A stretch of DNA of 64,000 nt, taken from the NCBI GenBank assembly GCA_022829145.1, contig CM040742.1:4339658-4403657 (forward strand), in the 5' to 3' direction. The stretch comes from Albula goreensis. Lineage: Eukaryota; Chordata; Actinopteri; Albuliformes; Albulidae. Within the stretch, counting starts at the first letter, position 1; each line of letters begins with the position of its first letter. Of the stretch, positions 1 to 12,686 are shown piece by piece. The notes under the pieces were generated by a model that saw nothing but the letters and a program-made list of their open reading frames with translations, had not been told where the DNA came from and made no database searches. The translations under genes were made by a program, and so were the position numbers.

Positions 1-1539
1 TTCAGACCCAGGGAGCGTCTTGTTGCTATTCAGCTCATTATTGTTTGATTTTGAATAAAAGATATTGTTTGACCATTCTTTCAGATTCAGTCTCAGATAT
101 GGGTATTTGATGTGGGTTATGAAAGGAGGATAAAATCTTTGTACGATATTTCAATGTGGTCTTATTATGGAAATGCATCAAATGTAATGGTAGATAATAT
201 TATGAATGTCTGCGGATGTTTCTCTGCTCGGGAATCGCTGGTCTGTTCTCGAACAAAGCATTTAACATCCTTTATCAACGTCGTGCTGAAGATGAAAACA
301 TTGTCGAAATGATTCATAATTCATAATTACGTATTAATGATTTATTTCACATTCACAAGTGGTCAATAAAAGACTGCTGCTAAAATCTTAACAAGTGTAG
401 TCAATGTAGCTTAAACTAAAAATTTTATTCAAGGGGAGGAAGCAAAAAAAAAAAAACTCAGTCGGCAGAGGAAGGAACAAATAAACAGAAATTAAAAAGC
501 AATGACGTACTCTGAGGTCGTCTCTGAGGAGGAATGCACACTTATCAGTATGTTCCGAATTGTCTGCAATTACCTGAAGGCAGATAACGTTCTGGATGAA
601 GAAGCAAAGGAGTCGTGGCGGACAAAGATAGTCTAGTGACGATATCCGCGGTTACTAATGAACGATGATCTGAGAAGCCAGCGTAGGTTTTTTGGATTCA
701 CCATGATTCACATCCTCGGTCTCCTTCCCCAGGCATCTATTCTAGTATTCAAAATGAATCACCATTACACCGAGCAGAACTGAGAAACAAGAAATTATTA
801 GCAGTAAGACGGAATCGGCAGCGGCGCAGACGGAATATGCGGCCGATTCTACGAACTATTTAAGAAGTGGCAAAAATGAACAATGAAACCTCTGGATAGA
901 ATGGCAAAAGTCATGCATTGACTCAATGACTTGCTGTTTCCTCCAGAAGGCTGAGTGACAGGTTCATTTTCCTGCATGCAGCAATGACATGCACCATAAT
1001 TGTTAACTTTTTTTTTTTTAACCATATTCTGGGCTTGACATGGACAATGAGGTTTTGAACAAATTTTGGTGGAAACATTCTGATGAATGAGACCGAGATT
1101 GAGGGGAGCAGTTCTTTTTTGACTGGCAGAAAATGTAATGCATTTGTGCCAGAATTTTTAACAAACATATGTGGAGATCAGTCCAACAGGAAGCAGAATT
1201 TTGGGGATTTATTTTACTAAATACAGTTGGGTATTTATTTATTTTCTCCCAAGTTTGAATACCCAGTTGTTAATGAAGGACTGAGCCATTGTTGCAATAT
1301 TCCAGTTTTGTAAGAATAAAATGCGTTCGCTTGGGTCCTCCAGACCATGTACGATTCAGCTCATCTTCCTCACACCAATCCACCCTGCATTCTGCGCAGC
1401 TGAGGCAGCTCAAGCAGCTCAAGCAAGCAGGTCACAGTCACACATTCGACCAGATCAGCCAATAGTGGACAACGAGGCAACTCATTAAATAAGGGCTGGA
1501 TTGAATCTTAGTCTCTTCAAGAACACATGCAATTCAATC
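1..1539. other. Intergenic DNA, no gene recognised
   Basis: AT-rich non-coding sequence. Both strands were read: there is no convincing exon, RNA gene or transposon boundary. A short purine-rich and poly-A stretch lies near 435-460 and a poly-T near 1009-1019. The frames of 60-80 codons here have no recognisable motif and look like chance frames. Confidence 0.6.
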
Positions 1540-1746
1540 AAAACAGACTTTGCAGGGAGATCGGATAGCTTGTCCACATGTTGACCCCTGGGAGACCGGG
1601 GTTCAATTCCCGGATCTGACCATTCTATCTATGCTCCCTCTTCTCTGTAACCCTCTTGGCCTTCCTACTGTCTGAATAAAGAAAAAAATACACAAGCAAG
1701 TTGGCTCGGCCACTCTCCTTTAAATAATACAAAAACAGACTTTGCA
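1540..1746 (+). mobile_element. tRNA-derived SINE with perfect target-site duplication (copy 1)
   Basis: The body spans about 1555-1731. Its head has a pol III B-box-like sequence (GGTTCAATTCCC near 1600-1611) and a shortened A-box region (GATAGCTTG near 1563). The tail contains CTGTCTGAATAAAGAAAAA and ends TTGGCTCGGCCACTCTCCTTT. A perfect 15-bp direct repeat, AAAACAGACTTTGCA, lies at 1540-1554 and 1732-1746. This is the expected target-site duplication of a LINE-mobilised SINE. A second member of the family lies at 37935-38109. By alignment to that copy, this one lacks about 12 bp between the A-box and the GTCCACATGTT block. I cannot name the family. Confidence 0.8.
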
Positions 1747-4700
1747 ATATCATTTCCTTTGAGTCTTTGATTTTATTTGGGACGAGCAAACATTCTGTTT
1801 GCAATAATATGATCCATTCAATCGTAAAAAGAACAGAATATTCCCTTAAAAGGATTGAGGTGTGTTTGATTGAATCTGCCCGGGTGACTCTGCGGCTCAG
1901 TAGGCCTCACCCCGTTAGAATGCAGTTAGCGCTGGCACCGTGCGGATCCAGATGCACGACCGCCCTCCTCGGAAGAGGACTCGTTTGGCGCATCTCGTTT
2001 TGCCGCACAGATGGCGAACAGACTCAGCGATGTCTGGATCAGCCATAACGATCGGCTCAGTAAACAGGGTAAATCATCCACAAGATTTGGAGATCAGCGA
2101 CTGGGCTCGGCATCTATGTAGTGAGGATTTGGAAGGGGTGGATGGGGCAAATGTGTCCTTCAAACTGTGAAAACGTGCAAAATGCAAAATAAGCTAGACT
2201 TAGCCTGCTGTCACATCCCCAGATCTGTGCAGACAGAAACGATTTAGAAAGATGTTAGAAAGATTCACTCCTCTAATCATTATGTCAAAAAAATCAGCTA
2301 AAAGCAAATAATTTCCATGAGCATGTACGGTTTATAAAAATAAAAAAAGAATAAATTGAAATTTAAAAACTATTTCACCAATATGTCTAAAATTAGATTT
2401 GCAAACAGCATAATTTTTCGATTACACGGCAGGAGTGGTCTAATAAATGGTTTTTAAATGTCATCACAACGTTATCACATTTTCTCACGCTTGCTACGAG
2501 AAAAAAAATGATTCCTCAATTAATTATATTTAAGTATGTTATAATCTATTGGAGACAAGCAAACTTGTTCTTCAGAGTTCATGTTAGTTCATACCCTTAG
2601 AAAAAAAACTAAAGTCTATTTTGATTAAATTGCATTAACTTCCCTAAGAGAGATGAAGTGTATATATAGTGATTGAATCTAGACCAAGGTCCCTCTCTGT
2701 TTCTGTCTCTTATTCCATGTCACCCACACTCAGAGAATCTCAGAGAATGGCTAGCCAGGACAGCCTGTGAGACAGACACAAACAAAAACAAAAACATAAA
2801 CACGGTCTGCCCACTCGGACTCCTCGTCCCCTCTGCCAGATTCCTTTGGTGATCACAGACATGCTGAATGGGACCAGAGCCTATCAGCATTCACTGGGCC
2901 AATAAATTCAAATTTAATTTCATGACATTGCTGTCTTTGTGTTGCTCCACATTCAACAGCCCGGTCTGCTCCAGTGTCATGCACCCATGCAGGATTGTGT
3001 TTACAAAACAAAAACAGCAGCAAAATAAACTAGTAACCTGCACCAAACATAATCCATAAGCATTTCCGACGGCCACCCTGGCTGTGTAATATGTTGACAT
3101 TTGCCAGGGTGTACAGTGGTCAAAGAATGTGCACTGAGACCAGATTTCCTGTGGTAATGAAATCTACTGGATTTTAAATGAATGAACTGCTGCAGGTTTT
3201 CTAATGAGGAAGTTGAAATTTCTGGCGTTATGTATTTATGAAATCATCGAGCTATACACCCAAGTCCAAATATTCTACATCCATTTTTGTTCCTTTTCAT
3301 TCATGGTGCCAATAATTCTGCAATTGGCTGAGAACGTATTATTATTATTACTATCCATTTAAATACTAAACATGTTAAAATGCACAATTTCACCATGTTT
3401 TAAATAAATATAACATACTGTGAAATGGGAGATGGTTCTGTGACGGAGCTGCAAGCCCGTTACCGAGAGTCACCGATAATTGTACAATATACGGACAATG
3501 TACAAAACCGTTTCATGTTCACAACCGCTGTTTTATAAATCACAACCGCAATTAGCCGGTAGAAGCCGACAAGCCGGTTTATATGCGTATCCGGACGCGG
3601 TAGAATGGGTGCCACATAAAGAAAGTTTCCAAAAACAACTGTTGTACCTTTACATCCACTGTTACCGTGGCCAACTAATGGGGAGGTGAAGCATTTTTAC
3701 CGTCAACAGCTTAGTTAAGCATTTTTTCCCTTTGTTTTAAATGTTTTAATGCAACAGATGATAACAATAGGAAGCAGCAAGAGCTTACCGCACGTCTGTC
3801 TGGTTACTGGGCAGGTAATTGGGTTCCAGGTGAGCAGAAGCCGCGTACTGGTGGCGTAATTGTATTTGTAAGGTGGAAAACGCGAGATGGACTATTGCAG
3901 TTTGTGGAATCTTGATAAAATGTCTAATTATAAATGTGTATCGAGCAGGAAAGGGGGGATGATTGTTAAAACGTAATTAATTGTATAACTGAAAGGTTGT
4001 TTATGCGCATTATGGATGAAACATGTATAAAATCGGAATACTTTGAATCATATAGTAAATGAAATGCGTTGGTTTCTCCCGGGCAGGGGAAGGTATTTAA
4101 CGGACTCCTCATCATTAATTTGGTTGTTGGTTGGCTGTAAAATGGGCTGTTGAGACTCGGTGTTGTTTCAGCCGTAGAGTAGTTGGGTATCGTTGAAACC
4201 CAGCATAAATAGGTTTATGTTTATATATTTTATTTCCCTTCTGTGAAGTTTTTTCCCTTTACTTGAGTTTATTTTTTGTTACTGAAGCACCTGCACTGTA
4301 TTTAGACCTCACCTGCACCTACACATCTGGGACCAATAAACACCCCATAGCACACATTTTTGTTCATCTGGCTCAACTTTTTGTACTTGCTGCTATGGGC
4401 ATCCCTTCACAGGTTCATTAGCCTTTTGTTATGCTTTGTTCCAAAAGCGAACCGGAGGATGATTTTCTTGGGTTTTCTTTACAGTAATTAAATGCATCCG
4501 TTTTAATTGTTTGTTTTGTCATTTCAGTACTCTGATGTGATGTGAACAACGCCTCGACACGGCAGACGATTGAAAGAGATGGGATTACCTGTCAATTGGC
4601 TGGGCATTTCAGATAATTGACATGCGTGTTAATTAAGTTAAACTAATGGAAAGAGGTTTGGAGCAATGATCGGTTTGAATGCCAGATCTCAGCCCCTATT

Positions 4701-6954
4701 TGGAGCGAAGGAGCTGCCACTGATTCGCATGCATTTGTTGTACGTGGAAAAGGGGAACCGCCATGGCTAGGACCCAAACAAACAGACCTAGTCTCTACTG
4801 GGATGCATGCAATGCAATGAGAACTCAGCATTTTCAATTTCATTAGAGACAAGCAGACGTTCTTTGGATTCTACAATAGCAAAGTGTATTTCCTAAAAAA
4901 GACTGTATTGATTGAATTTCATGCATGCTTAAAGACACCAGGTTCATTTGATTGGGTCCCAGCCTAAGTATGCAAAGGTGCGAGAGTGAATATCTATGTC
5001 TCTATGTGTATATATCTATGTGTCTGTACATATGTTTTCATGTACACCAATATGAATACCTGAGTGTGTATATCCGTGTCTCAGTACATGTAAGAGGTTG
5101 TATAGTGGCTGTGTGCATGAGCTTGGGTGAAAGCTAATATCGACGCGCAGTATTTGAGTGCGTGTGAGTGGATGCCTACGTAGAGTCTGCATGCGGACGT
5201 GTGCAGCTCAACTTGAGAGGGTGCATTAGCACGAGTGCACATGAGCTGTAAGGCAGCGCGTCGGAGGCCCCGGCGTCGGCTGTGTGTCAGCTGTGCGTCA
5301 CTCAGTTTCTCATCTGTCAGCCCCATTGTGTCTATCTCGGCGTGTCGGGGCTCTGTTGAACTCAGGGGTCGTGCTGTCATGCTCTTCCTCCGGGCCGGAC
5401 CGCGTCAGAGGCGGGGGTACATGTGAGAGAGAGGTGACTTTGCGTTGTGACCCAGATCCCTTCTAACCGCCGGGGCACGGGGCGCGAAGCTCTGGGCGGG
5501 GGGGGCTTCACGAAGCTTCATGAACATCGTACTGACCCGACTTAACAAACGCTGTCAGTCTCTGATTCAGATGCCTGAATCGTGTTGCTTGTCACATGTC
5601 ACATGCCACATGTCACATGACCCCTAGGAGGGACAGGATAGGTAGGCACATGGACATGTGATTGATTTGGTTTTGAGGCAAATTCTTCTTGGGTTTTTGG
5701 TAAGCAAAAAAAAAATAAACTGGGCAAATTAGAACATAGTACATTTAAAACAAAAAAAAAAAATACGAATACATAATACGTAAAAATAAACATTCCCCTG
5801 CCTGGACCTGAACAGTCTACTGTGATTTCTGTTTTTCTTTCTCGGCTCTCGTTTTCTATAGGGCGAGTGACACAATTGTTACCTCACCAATGTCAAATAC
5901 CCAGTAATAGAAAGTGTTAGACCAGCTCCTGGATGCATAGCTGGACAGTGACTAGCTTAGCCTATATTATTTATTAATGTCTTCGTTAAAGATGTTCTAT
6001 AACCATGGAAGAGTGTGTCACTGCTTGAGCTACTGCTTCCCGTCTCTCTGCAGCGCGTCAACTGATTGGAACAGGCATTGCACCAGGGAAGTATGTGGAA
6101 TGTCCTACTGCTGCAAGCAAACTGCAGTTCCCAACCTGACCAGTGGGGTCACTGTTGCGCAAGGGCCATCATGAGGACTGAAACCCCAAATTGGGTATGA
6201 CAGCTCAGATAACTCTGTTTCATGCCAAGGCGTACGCTGTCATTTTTCAGGTACACATCGACCATGACTTAGCTGGCCCAACTACCTGGCCCAACAAGGC
6301 CACCATCTTTTAAAACACTTGTTGGGTGCTTTTAAGGCTAAATCGTATTTCTATTTCGTCTCTGTCTTGTAGGTAGGCGGGTTGGGGTTGGTTGTCGAGC
6401 AAAAGCAGCTGCACTAGTTTCCACGAAAAAAGGAGAACATCAGAAAAACACCTGCCCAAGAATGACCTGCTAAAGAATGTAGAGATCAGACATATAAACA
6501 TCCAAATATATCTAGCCACAAGAGTTCACCACTGGAATTTTATTTTTTATGTATTTATTTATTTTTTTACAGTGCTTGACTTCCCTAGTGGCAGCGATAA
6601 AAAGGTCCAGTGGCTGAGTCTCCCTGTATGACAGTCCTTCACCCTTTTAAGTTTCCTGTTTACACTGGCCTTATGGTCGCTCCTGCCGCTCCGTCACCGT
6701 GACGCTGTAATTATACCGCTCTCCCACATGCATTCTCTGGTTCTCCTGCCCCAAACAGCTAACAAACTGCACAAATGAGAGGGACTTTGCCACTGCTGTC
6801 AGGCCCCATATGGCATGAGGGGGGGCTTACTGGAGACATGGGGGGGGGGGCGGAGCTGAAGGGATGAGCACGGAATGGCTGTCAATCAGGGGTGCTGGTT
6901 CCGGCACAGCGCTCCGCGGCACAGCTGTCAGGTACACACACGAGCAGCGTGGCG
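1747..6954. other. Intergenic DNA, no gene recognised
   Basis: Mostly AT-rich unique sequence. A GC-rich, CpG-containing patch lies at about 5220-5520, but I see no start codon plus splice donor combination there that I would defend. A small imperfect tandem repeat of a CACATGT-type unit lies at 5590-5620. Poly-A and poly-T runs lie near 5706, 5750 and 6540. The frames at 5081-5466 overlap on both strands in the GC-rich patch and have no recognisable domain. Confidence 0.55.
5590..5620. repeat. Short GTCACAT tandem repeat
   Basis: Four near-identical 7-10 bp units of the type GTCACAT/GCCACAT occur in succession. It is a minor simple repeat with no further function visible. Confidence 0.6.
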
Positions 6955-7094
6955 CTCGCAGACACCTGCCGCGCCTTTTAGCGGCGCCGGTACCGGTCTC
7001 GCCGGCTGCTGACCTCGCGGGCCGCTGGGTTTGAGTCCCAGCTGGCGCCGGGGACTGCTCTGCCCTTCGGCAAGGTCCTCTGCTCGAGCGGATT
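6955..7094 (+). mobile_element. Degenerate tRNA-derived SINE head
   Basis: A B-box-like GGGTTTGAGTCCCAGC (about 7027-7042) follows CGGCTGCTGACCTCGCGGG. After it comes ACTGCTCTGCCCTTCGGCAAGGTCC, which resembles the 'ACTGCTCTTGTACCCTTGAGCAAGGTAC' block found downstream of the tRNA part in many fish SINEs. The A-box is degenerate (around 6978-6990) and the tail is lost into the purine tract that follows. The segment is unusually GC- and CpG-rich for this window. No target-site duplication was found. Confidence 0.55.
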
Positions 7095-7219
7095 GGAGAG
7101 AGAGGGGAGAGAGAAACAGGGAGGAAAAAAAGAGTGAGAGAGTGGTAGAGAGAGATACAGAGACAAAGAGCAGAGCACGGGAGGGAGAGGAGTGAGGCTG
7201 AGAGAAAAAGAGACAGAAA
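7095..7219 (+). repeat. Polypurine (GA-rich) tract
   Basis: About 125 bp in which the plus strand is almost entirely A and G, with only scattered pyrimidines. It consists of GAGAGA-like units and abuts the SINE remnant, so it is probably an expanded SINE tail. Such mirror-like purine tracts can adopt triplex structure. The long minus-strand frames here (Leu/Ser/Pro-rich) are translations of this tract and are not genes. Confidence 0.8.
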
Positions 7220-7308
7220 ATCCAAATCAATTGAAACGTGTGCTGCTTAAATGGGTCAGGAATTACTGGGATTAATTATTCTGTCTCACTCGTTTCTTTT
7301 TTTGGCAG

Positions 7309-7385
7309 GTACCCTTATCCTGGCAGACTTGCACAGCAAGGTTACATCATATGCTTACATCACCACCCATGGTGGCACCAGTGGG
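7309..7385 (+). other. Candidate internal exon (77 nt), no homology recognised
   Basis: A pyrimidine-rich acceptor (CGTTTCTTTTTTTGGCAG) ends at 7308, and a good donor (GGG|GTAAGG) follows 7385. All three forward frames are open across the 77 nt, so the frame is undetermined. One reads as a peptide beginning Y-P-Y-P-G-R, another as one beginning T-L-I-L-A-D. I recognise neither. Short segments between good-looking splice sites occur by chance in 64 kb of vertebrate DNA, so this is only a candidate. Confidence 0.2.
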
Positions 7386-8763
7386 GTAAGGAGTTGGCAC
7401 CCAAAATCCACATGTGCCCCTGCTAATTTCCTCAGACAGCTCTGCAATATAAGCATTTTCAACTGAAACTGTATCACATCAGCAATTATCCTGTTATGTA
7501 TGTATATTGACGAATAGAAAATAGATCTTTTTATCTCTGGAATAGTGAAAGTAAACAACCTAATATTTAATAAATAATTAACAGTTGTTGAGGTGTATCT
7601 TGAGAAAAACGTATTTTTAAAGAACCAAAAAACCCCCCCCGCCCCCGTTATTTGCTGGCAAATAACAAATCACATTGTTCTATACCATATCACTGAATCA
7701 CACCCAATGAAATACCACTTGAATAGTTTTCCTTGATTTAATTGTTTTGTTCGAGATTTTCTAATTGCGTTGGGGGAAAAAATATTCTCCTGTTCATTTT
7801 TCAATATGCCAGCCTCATTAGGGACGTAAAGGCCAATTTGATTTCTTTAAAAAATGAATTGAGTCTGCATATGTAAATTATTGCTCCCATAAAGACAAAA
7901 GAATTCATTGTACCCCACAACAAGATAAACATTTTTCCGCCTTGGGTCCAACTCCTTTCTTTTTTAAATATTTTTTTCTTTCTTTCATTTTTTTTCCTTT
8001 GACCTGTACTTGTGTATTCTGTAGTGATGCGCATATATTTATAATTTATAATTTAAGTCCTTTAATAGTGTCTCGCTTCTTCAAAAAAAAAAAAAAAACA
8101 TAAAAATGGAATAATACGCATAAAAATTCTGGATTGTGAAAAGTAGGCAAACATTATGAAGGATAATCAGGTCAGTGGGGTCAGAGCACTGACATCTGGG
8201 AGCTGGTGGAGGTAGGCTATCATTCCCCACAGCTCAGGGCAACCTCGCACGGAGAGAGAGAATAATAACGCAAGGCTATGTTAACTCCAGCAGGCCCTTG
8301 GGCTCCTGAAACAGACAACTACAACTCCCAGCTTTCCCTTAGAATCCCTGGCCCAGAAACAGCTGCATTCTGGCGAGACAGAGAGCTTCAGGCTTGTTAG
8401 TTTGGTGAGAAAGGAAGTTTCTTTCTCTCTCAATTTTTCATACATAACACCAACAACAATAATGATAACAGTTTACATGTCACTCCTGGTCTCCCATGAT
8501 CCCTGTGATTGCAGTTGAGCATGTTCAAAGAAACAAAGGTTTGACTGAGTACAATCTTGAATGATAAAACTGAACTGCGTTGCCATGTAACCACGTCACC
8601 ATGCGCACCACCCGTTTCCTGTGTGATATTGTTTTCATGATACTTTAGAAACGTGAAATATTGAGAACTGTCAAATTTTGGACTCTCACTTCCAACAGTC
8701 TTTAAAGTCTAACTATCTATTTGACTGGAAAAGATATTTGGGTGTGAAAATCATATAAAGCTG

Positions 8764-8822
8764 ATGATGATGATGATTATTATTATTAATAATAATAATA
8801 ATAATAATAATTGTAGTAGTAG
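8764..8822. repeat. Compound trinucleotide microsatellite
   Basis: Runs of GAT, then ATT, then AAT, then TAG repeats occur without interruption. More irregular TAG/GTA-rich sequence continues to about 8895. Confidence 0.9.
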
Positions 8823-11685
8823 ACACAGAAGTGGTGGTGCCAATGGTAGTATTAGTAGGGTTGTAGTGGCAGTAGTAACTTTACTATTATATGAGTTTAT
8901 ACGTTTACAATACTACCACTTTGCTGGAAGCATAACGTAACCTGAACATTAGTTAGTCTGAACATGAGAAACTTTCTCTCCCAAAAACTGTGCTTTCCCC
9001 ATACGGGACATTTTTCATCAGGGTCTCTGTTCTGCAAGCCAAAATAATTAGAACCTTGGACCATGCTTAACAGAGAAGTAGAACCAGGCAAAGGTGAGCA
9101 TCACTTTTAAATGTTTTCTGATGACTAGATAAGTCCGTTCCACCTAATTAACATGCAAACGCAATAAATGTTCTCCTTAAAAGTCGCAAAATAAGAGAGT
9201 GATATGGAAGATTCACTCATGACCGAATTCATCGGTCACAACAGCAAGAACGAAGATGTCTTATTTTGTAAAAAAAAATGATGGGAGTTATGGCCAGCCG
9301 CGCAAGCTGGCATCTGGAAGCTTCTAGCTGAGCGCTCTGCTAAATCTCCAAAGCCGGCCATATGTAGCCAGGTACTGCCTTGGCCAGCTGTGAGGGGAGG
9401 GTTCAGGCAGAATGCTCAATCAGCACCAGCGAGCGTGAGGAGCTGGGAAACCATTTCAGCGCTGGGCAGAATCAGATAGCGCTAGCATATACGCTAGAAA
9501 CAGTGGAGTCGTTTTAACACCAAATAGATTTGGGCAGTGGCGACGGATGTTTAGATCCGACCGACTGTTTCAGCTGTTCACGACTGGAGCAGATCAGGGT
9601 AAAGTATTTTGGGTGTGGGTGAGACAGAAGCACCCTGGCCAGAATGACCAGACCACCCTGAACAAACTCATAGCCTTTTGTTTATTTAATTCTTATTTTA
9701 TTTGGATATTACAGGACACACAACAAACAGGATAGCAATTTGATCAGAGTACAAAAATAAACAAACCCTGTACATCCACCCTTTTTTCCAGTTCATACAG
9801 AATACAACAAAATACATATGTATTTAGTTAGAACCAGAACCGTGGGGTGTTCCACCACATGCAGAAAGAAAAAATAAATACCGATGATAATACAAAGGTA
9901 AAATGTAATTGATAAAATGTCTTTTTAAACGTTTCCTGTCGAAATCTCATCATAGCCTTTCATAGCTGTTAGGATCCCATCCTCTTTCACTCCTGTGCCA
10001 GTCCTTTTTCTGCCCCTGATCTCCACTGTGGATGTGTCACTACATATTATTCTCGGGATCAGGTGACAAGGTCAGAGCCAAAGTACCAAAGGCGAAGGCT
10101 GGAATGTGCCGGGGCCCACGGGTGGTGCCGCTGTCGCTGTCCAAACAAGTCTTCTCTCGGGCTTCTGATGGGCAGGGGGCATGGAGTTTCCCCGGCACGA
10201 AAGGGCAACCGCCTCCTAACGCACAATCTGCAGGCTAGGGATTCCTCATGGAGGCTGGACTTTTTACAGTGCTGTTTCAGAGCGAAAACCTGCAGGCCAT
10301 GCTGCCGAACTCGACAGAAAGATGATAAAGAAACACTCAGACACAAGGGTGTCTCCTTCTCTTGCGTATGCGCACAGGCTCTCAGAATTGGTCCCGTCTT
10401 CAATTTGTCTTCAGAATTGTTATCGAGTGTTCAAATATTCACACTGAAATGTTCCACAGAATAATAGCATGATCAGTGCATGACCCAATTCAAAGAACTC
10501 AAAACTGGTTTAGGTCTGGTCTGTTGGTTTATGTTTCTTATTTCAATGTCCTATAAATGAAAAGAACAAAACGAGAAAGAAAGTGCATTCCTTGGGTGGT
10601 GCTTCCCCTCTTACCTCTCCAGTAGACTTCAGCGGCACTCACAATTGCCTTTGGGCTTTGTGCGAGTCGCTGAAAATTGAAACATGCTGAGAGTTACCCT
10701 GCATGGGTATGTAGATACTGTGCTTTTCTGAGGGAAAATTCTCAGAGCTATTTTGTAGAGGTGAGAACCTGGACTTACAAAAAATACCTCCAGGACACGA
10801 TGAAAATTGAGGTTCGCGGGTGATGTGTTTTTTCGGAGTATGCAGTTGGGGCGACAATGTATGTTTAACTCAGGAGAGGGCTCTCTCTCGTTGTCGGATC
10901 GCCTCCAAGACCATAACCCTCGGCGGCCGAGATGCCGCCGCATGCCGTGAGCGTGTGGCGGCCCCGGTGGCAGCAGCGATGGGGAAAATGACAGTCATTC
11001 TCTCGCCTCTCCTGCCCTCTCCCCTCCTCTTCACTCCTCCAACAAGCCACTGTCGTGCCAGGGAGCGTACAAGAGATTTTTCAGAAATGTCGCCCTCTGT
11101 GTTCCCACTGACAATATGTAATTTGACACACGCTAACTGAGCCAAAGGAAGACGCAGACCCCCTCGAATTTTCTGTGTTTGCTGTCAGAGGGGTGGGCTT
11201 CGACAATATCGTTCCCACCTACACACTTAACATTTCCGCTGCCTTGCACAAAAATGACACCATTTGGGACCCTTATAATGGAGACTCTGGACTGGATTCG
11301 CTCAACATTCTTCATCAATTTTGAATAACGTGCAAATGTGAGCATTGGTTTTTCGATGGAAACGCAATTTTTTTCCATTAACATGGTGTTTGCTGTTTGA
11401 GGAAAATTAAAAACTAAATCTTCCATTAAATTGTGAGTCTAAGTCAAAGAAAATGTATTGAATCTACGCCTCTCAGTTTTTTTATATGGAATTATGGGAG
11501 AAAATTTGATGTCCCAATGAATTCAGTGTACTTGCGGACATGCAGACATGCAGTTCTGTTTATTACATTCATTATTCATATGAAAGTAGTTTTGAGTGAT
11601 ACCCTTAAACAGCATGTTCAGCAATTTGTGCACATGAATAATGATAACTAATAACAAAACTGGAATGCTTCTCTCTCTTTTACAG
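8823..11685. other. Intergenic DNA, no gene recognised
   Basis: Mixed unique sequence. A moderately GC- and CpG-rich stretch lies at about 10060-10260 and another at about 10860-11060. Overlapping frames exist on both strands in both, but none shows a recognisable motif. No transposon boundary or RNA gene was seen. Confidence 0.5.
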
Positions 11686-11777
11686 CACTATAATGAAAGG
11701 CCCATATGCTTTTGTAGCAAAGGCAATACAGTATCGTGAATGTGAAGATATGAAGTATGTGAATGGAAAATATTGTG
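11686..11777 (+). other. Candidate internal exon (92 nt), possibly a decayed TSP1-repeat exon
   Basis: A very good acceptor (CTTCTCTCTCTTTTACAG, ending 11685) and a very good donor (TGTG|GTGAGTAA) bound 92 nt. Only one frame is open throughout: one leading base, 30 codons, one trailing base. Its peptide ends Q-Y-R-E-C-E-D-M-K-Y-V-N-G-K-Y-C. From general knowledge this is loosely like the first thrombospondin type 1 repeat of ADAMTS proteases (V/I-Q-Y...R-E-C...N-G-G-K-Y-C). The tryptophans and the CSRTCGGG core are missing, although the overlapping frame reads C-S-K-G just upstream. It could be a diverged exon, a pseudo-exon or coincidence. No partner exon was found nearby. Confidence 0.25.
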
Positions 11778-11967
11778 GTGAGTAAACAGCATCATTGGAG
11801 GGCATTAAGCTAGTGTACATTTGAAGCTGGCAATCTCTCAGAGCTCTTTTAAGAATACCAGAAGACCCCTTATGTGATGCCCAGTGGATGATTCACCAAC
11901 AAGTGCTTTTAATTTAAACAGAATAGAAGGTGAACTCATTGATGTCATCAAAACACGTGTGTGCATT

Positions 11968-11968
<1 letters not shown>

Positions 11969-12004
<36 letters not shown>
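11969..12004. repeat. (GT)n-(AG)n compound microsatellite
   Basis: Eleven GT units are followed by a short AG run. Confidence 0.9.
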
Positions 12005-12686
12005 TAAAGACAGAGAGACATATGAGTATTATATCAGCCTTATTTTTTAAATACGCTACTCATATACTGTGGCTATTAACCAGAGTATAAGATAATAACC
12101 AAACCAGTGGGTTAAAGTAATAATCCAACCACTGGGATCTCATTAGAACACGTGTTTCTATATTGACTCTGAGTGATACATCCCATTTCCAGTGACCCGC
12201 TAGGTTAGCCCTCTCATGAAAACGGTTTGATATTGTACTCCCCCTTATACATCAAACACTGTTGATTTTCCCTCATTGTATTATTTAGGCAGAGGCGGGA
12301 TCTTTGTCTCAATTAAATAGTATTTCAAGAGTCTCTATAATGGGAAAGTGAGGCGCTTAAATTGGAAGCTCATTTTTTTTTTGCCTCAGTAATAATAAGG
12401 GGCTTGATAAGAAATTATTGTCCTTGCTTCCTCTGGTTTAATGCCCTGTTCGTCTGACTGGTCGGTACATAAGTCTGAGTTTTATATTGTTGAGGACTTA
12501 TATTATGATGGTTGAACACTGTGCTATTTAAACAGTTATAAGAAATTGCATTGTAGACCTCCCTAGCACCTGCTGTCTAAAGGGACACCCACAGGCTCGC
12601 GACACATCTGGAGAGAGACAGAATACGAAATGAAGCTCTTATCTGCTTCTTCTCTGATAACAGCGATTCCGCCATCGTGAGAGCGC

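Noticed and set aside
1563-1615. Functional tRNA gene
   Set aside because: Has a B-box but no complete cloverleaf or acceptor stem, and it sits inside a SINE with a target-site duplication. The same reasoning applies to the other tRNA-like heads.
6054-6092. Micro-exon after CTTCCCGTCTCTCTGCAG
   Set aside because: Good acceptor, but only about 38 nt to a GGGAA|GTATGT donor that lacks the usual final G; too short to support.
6827-7230. Overlapping Leu/Ser/Pro-rich minus-strand frames up to 132 codons
   Set aside because: Produced by the polypurine tract and GC-rich SINE remnant; no domain or splice evidence.
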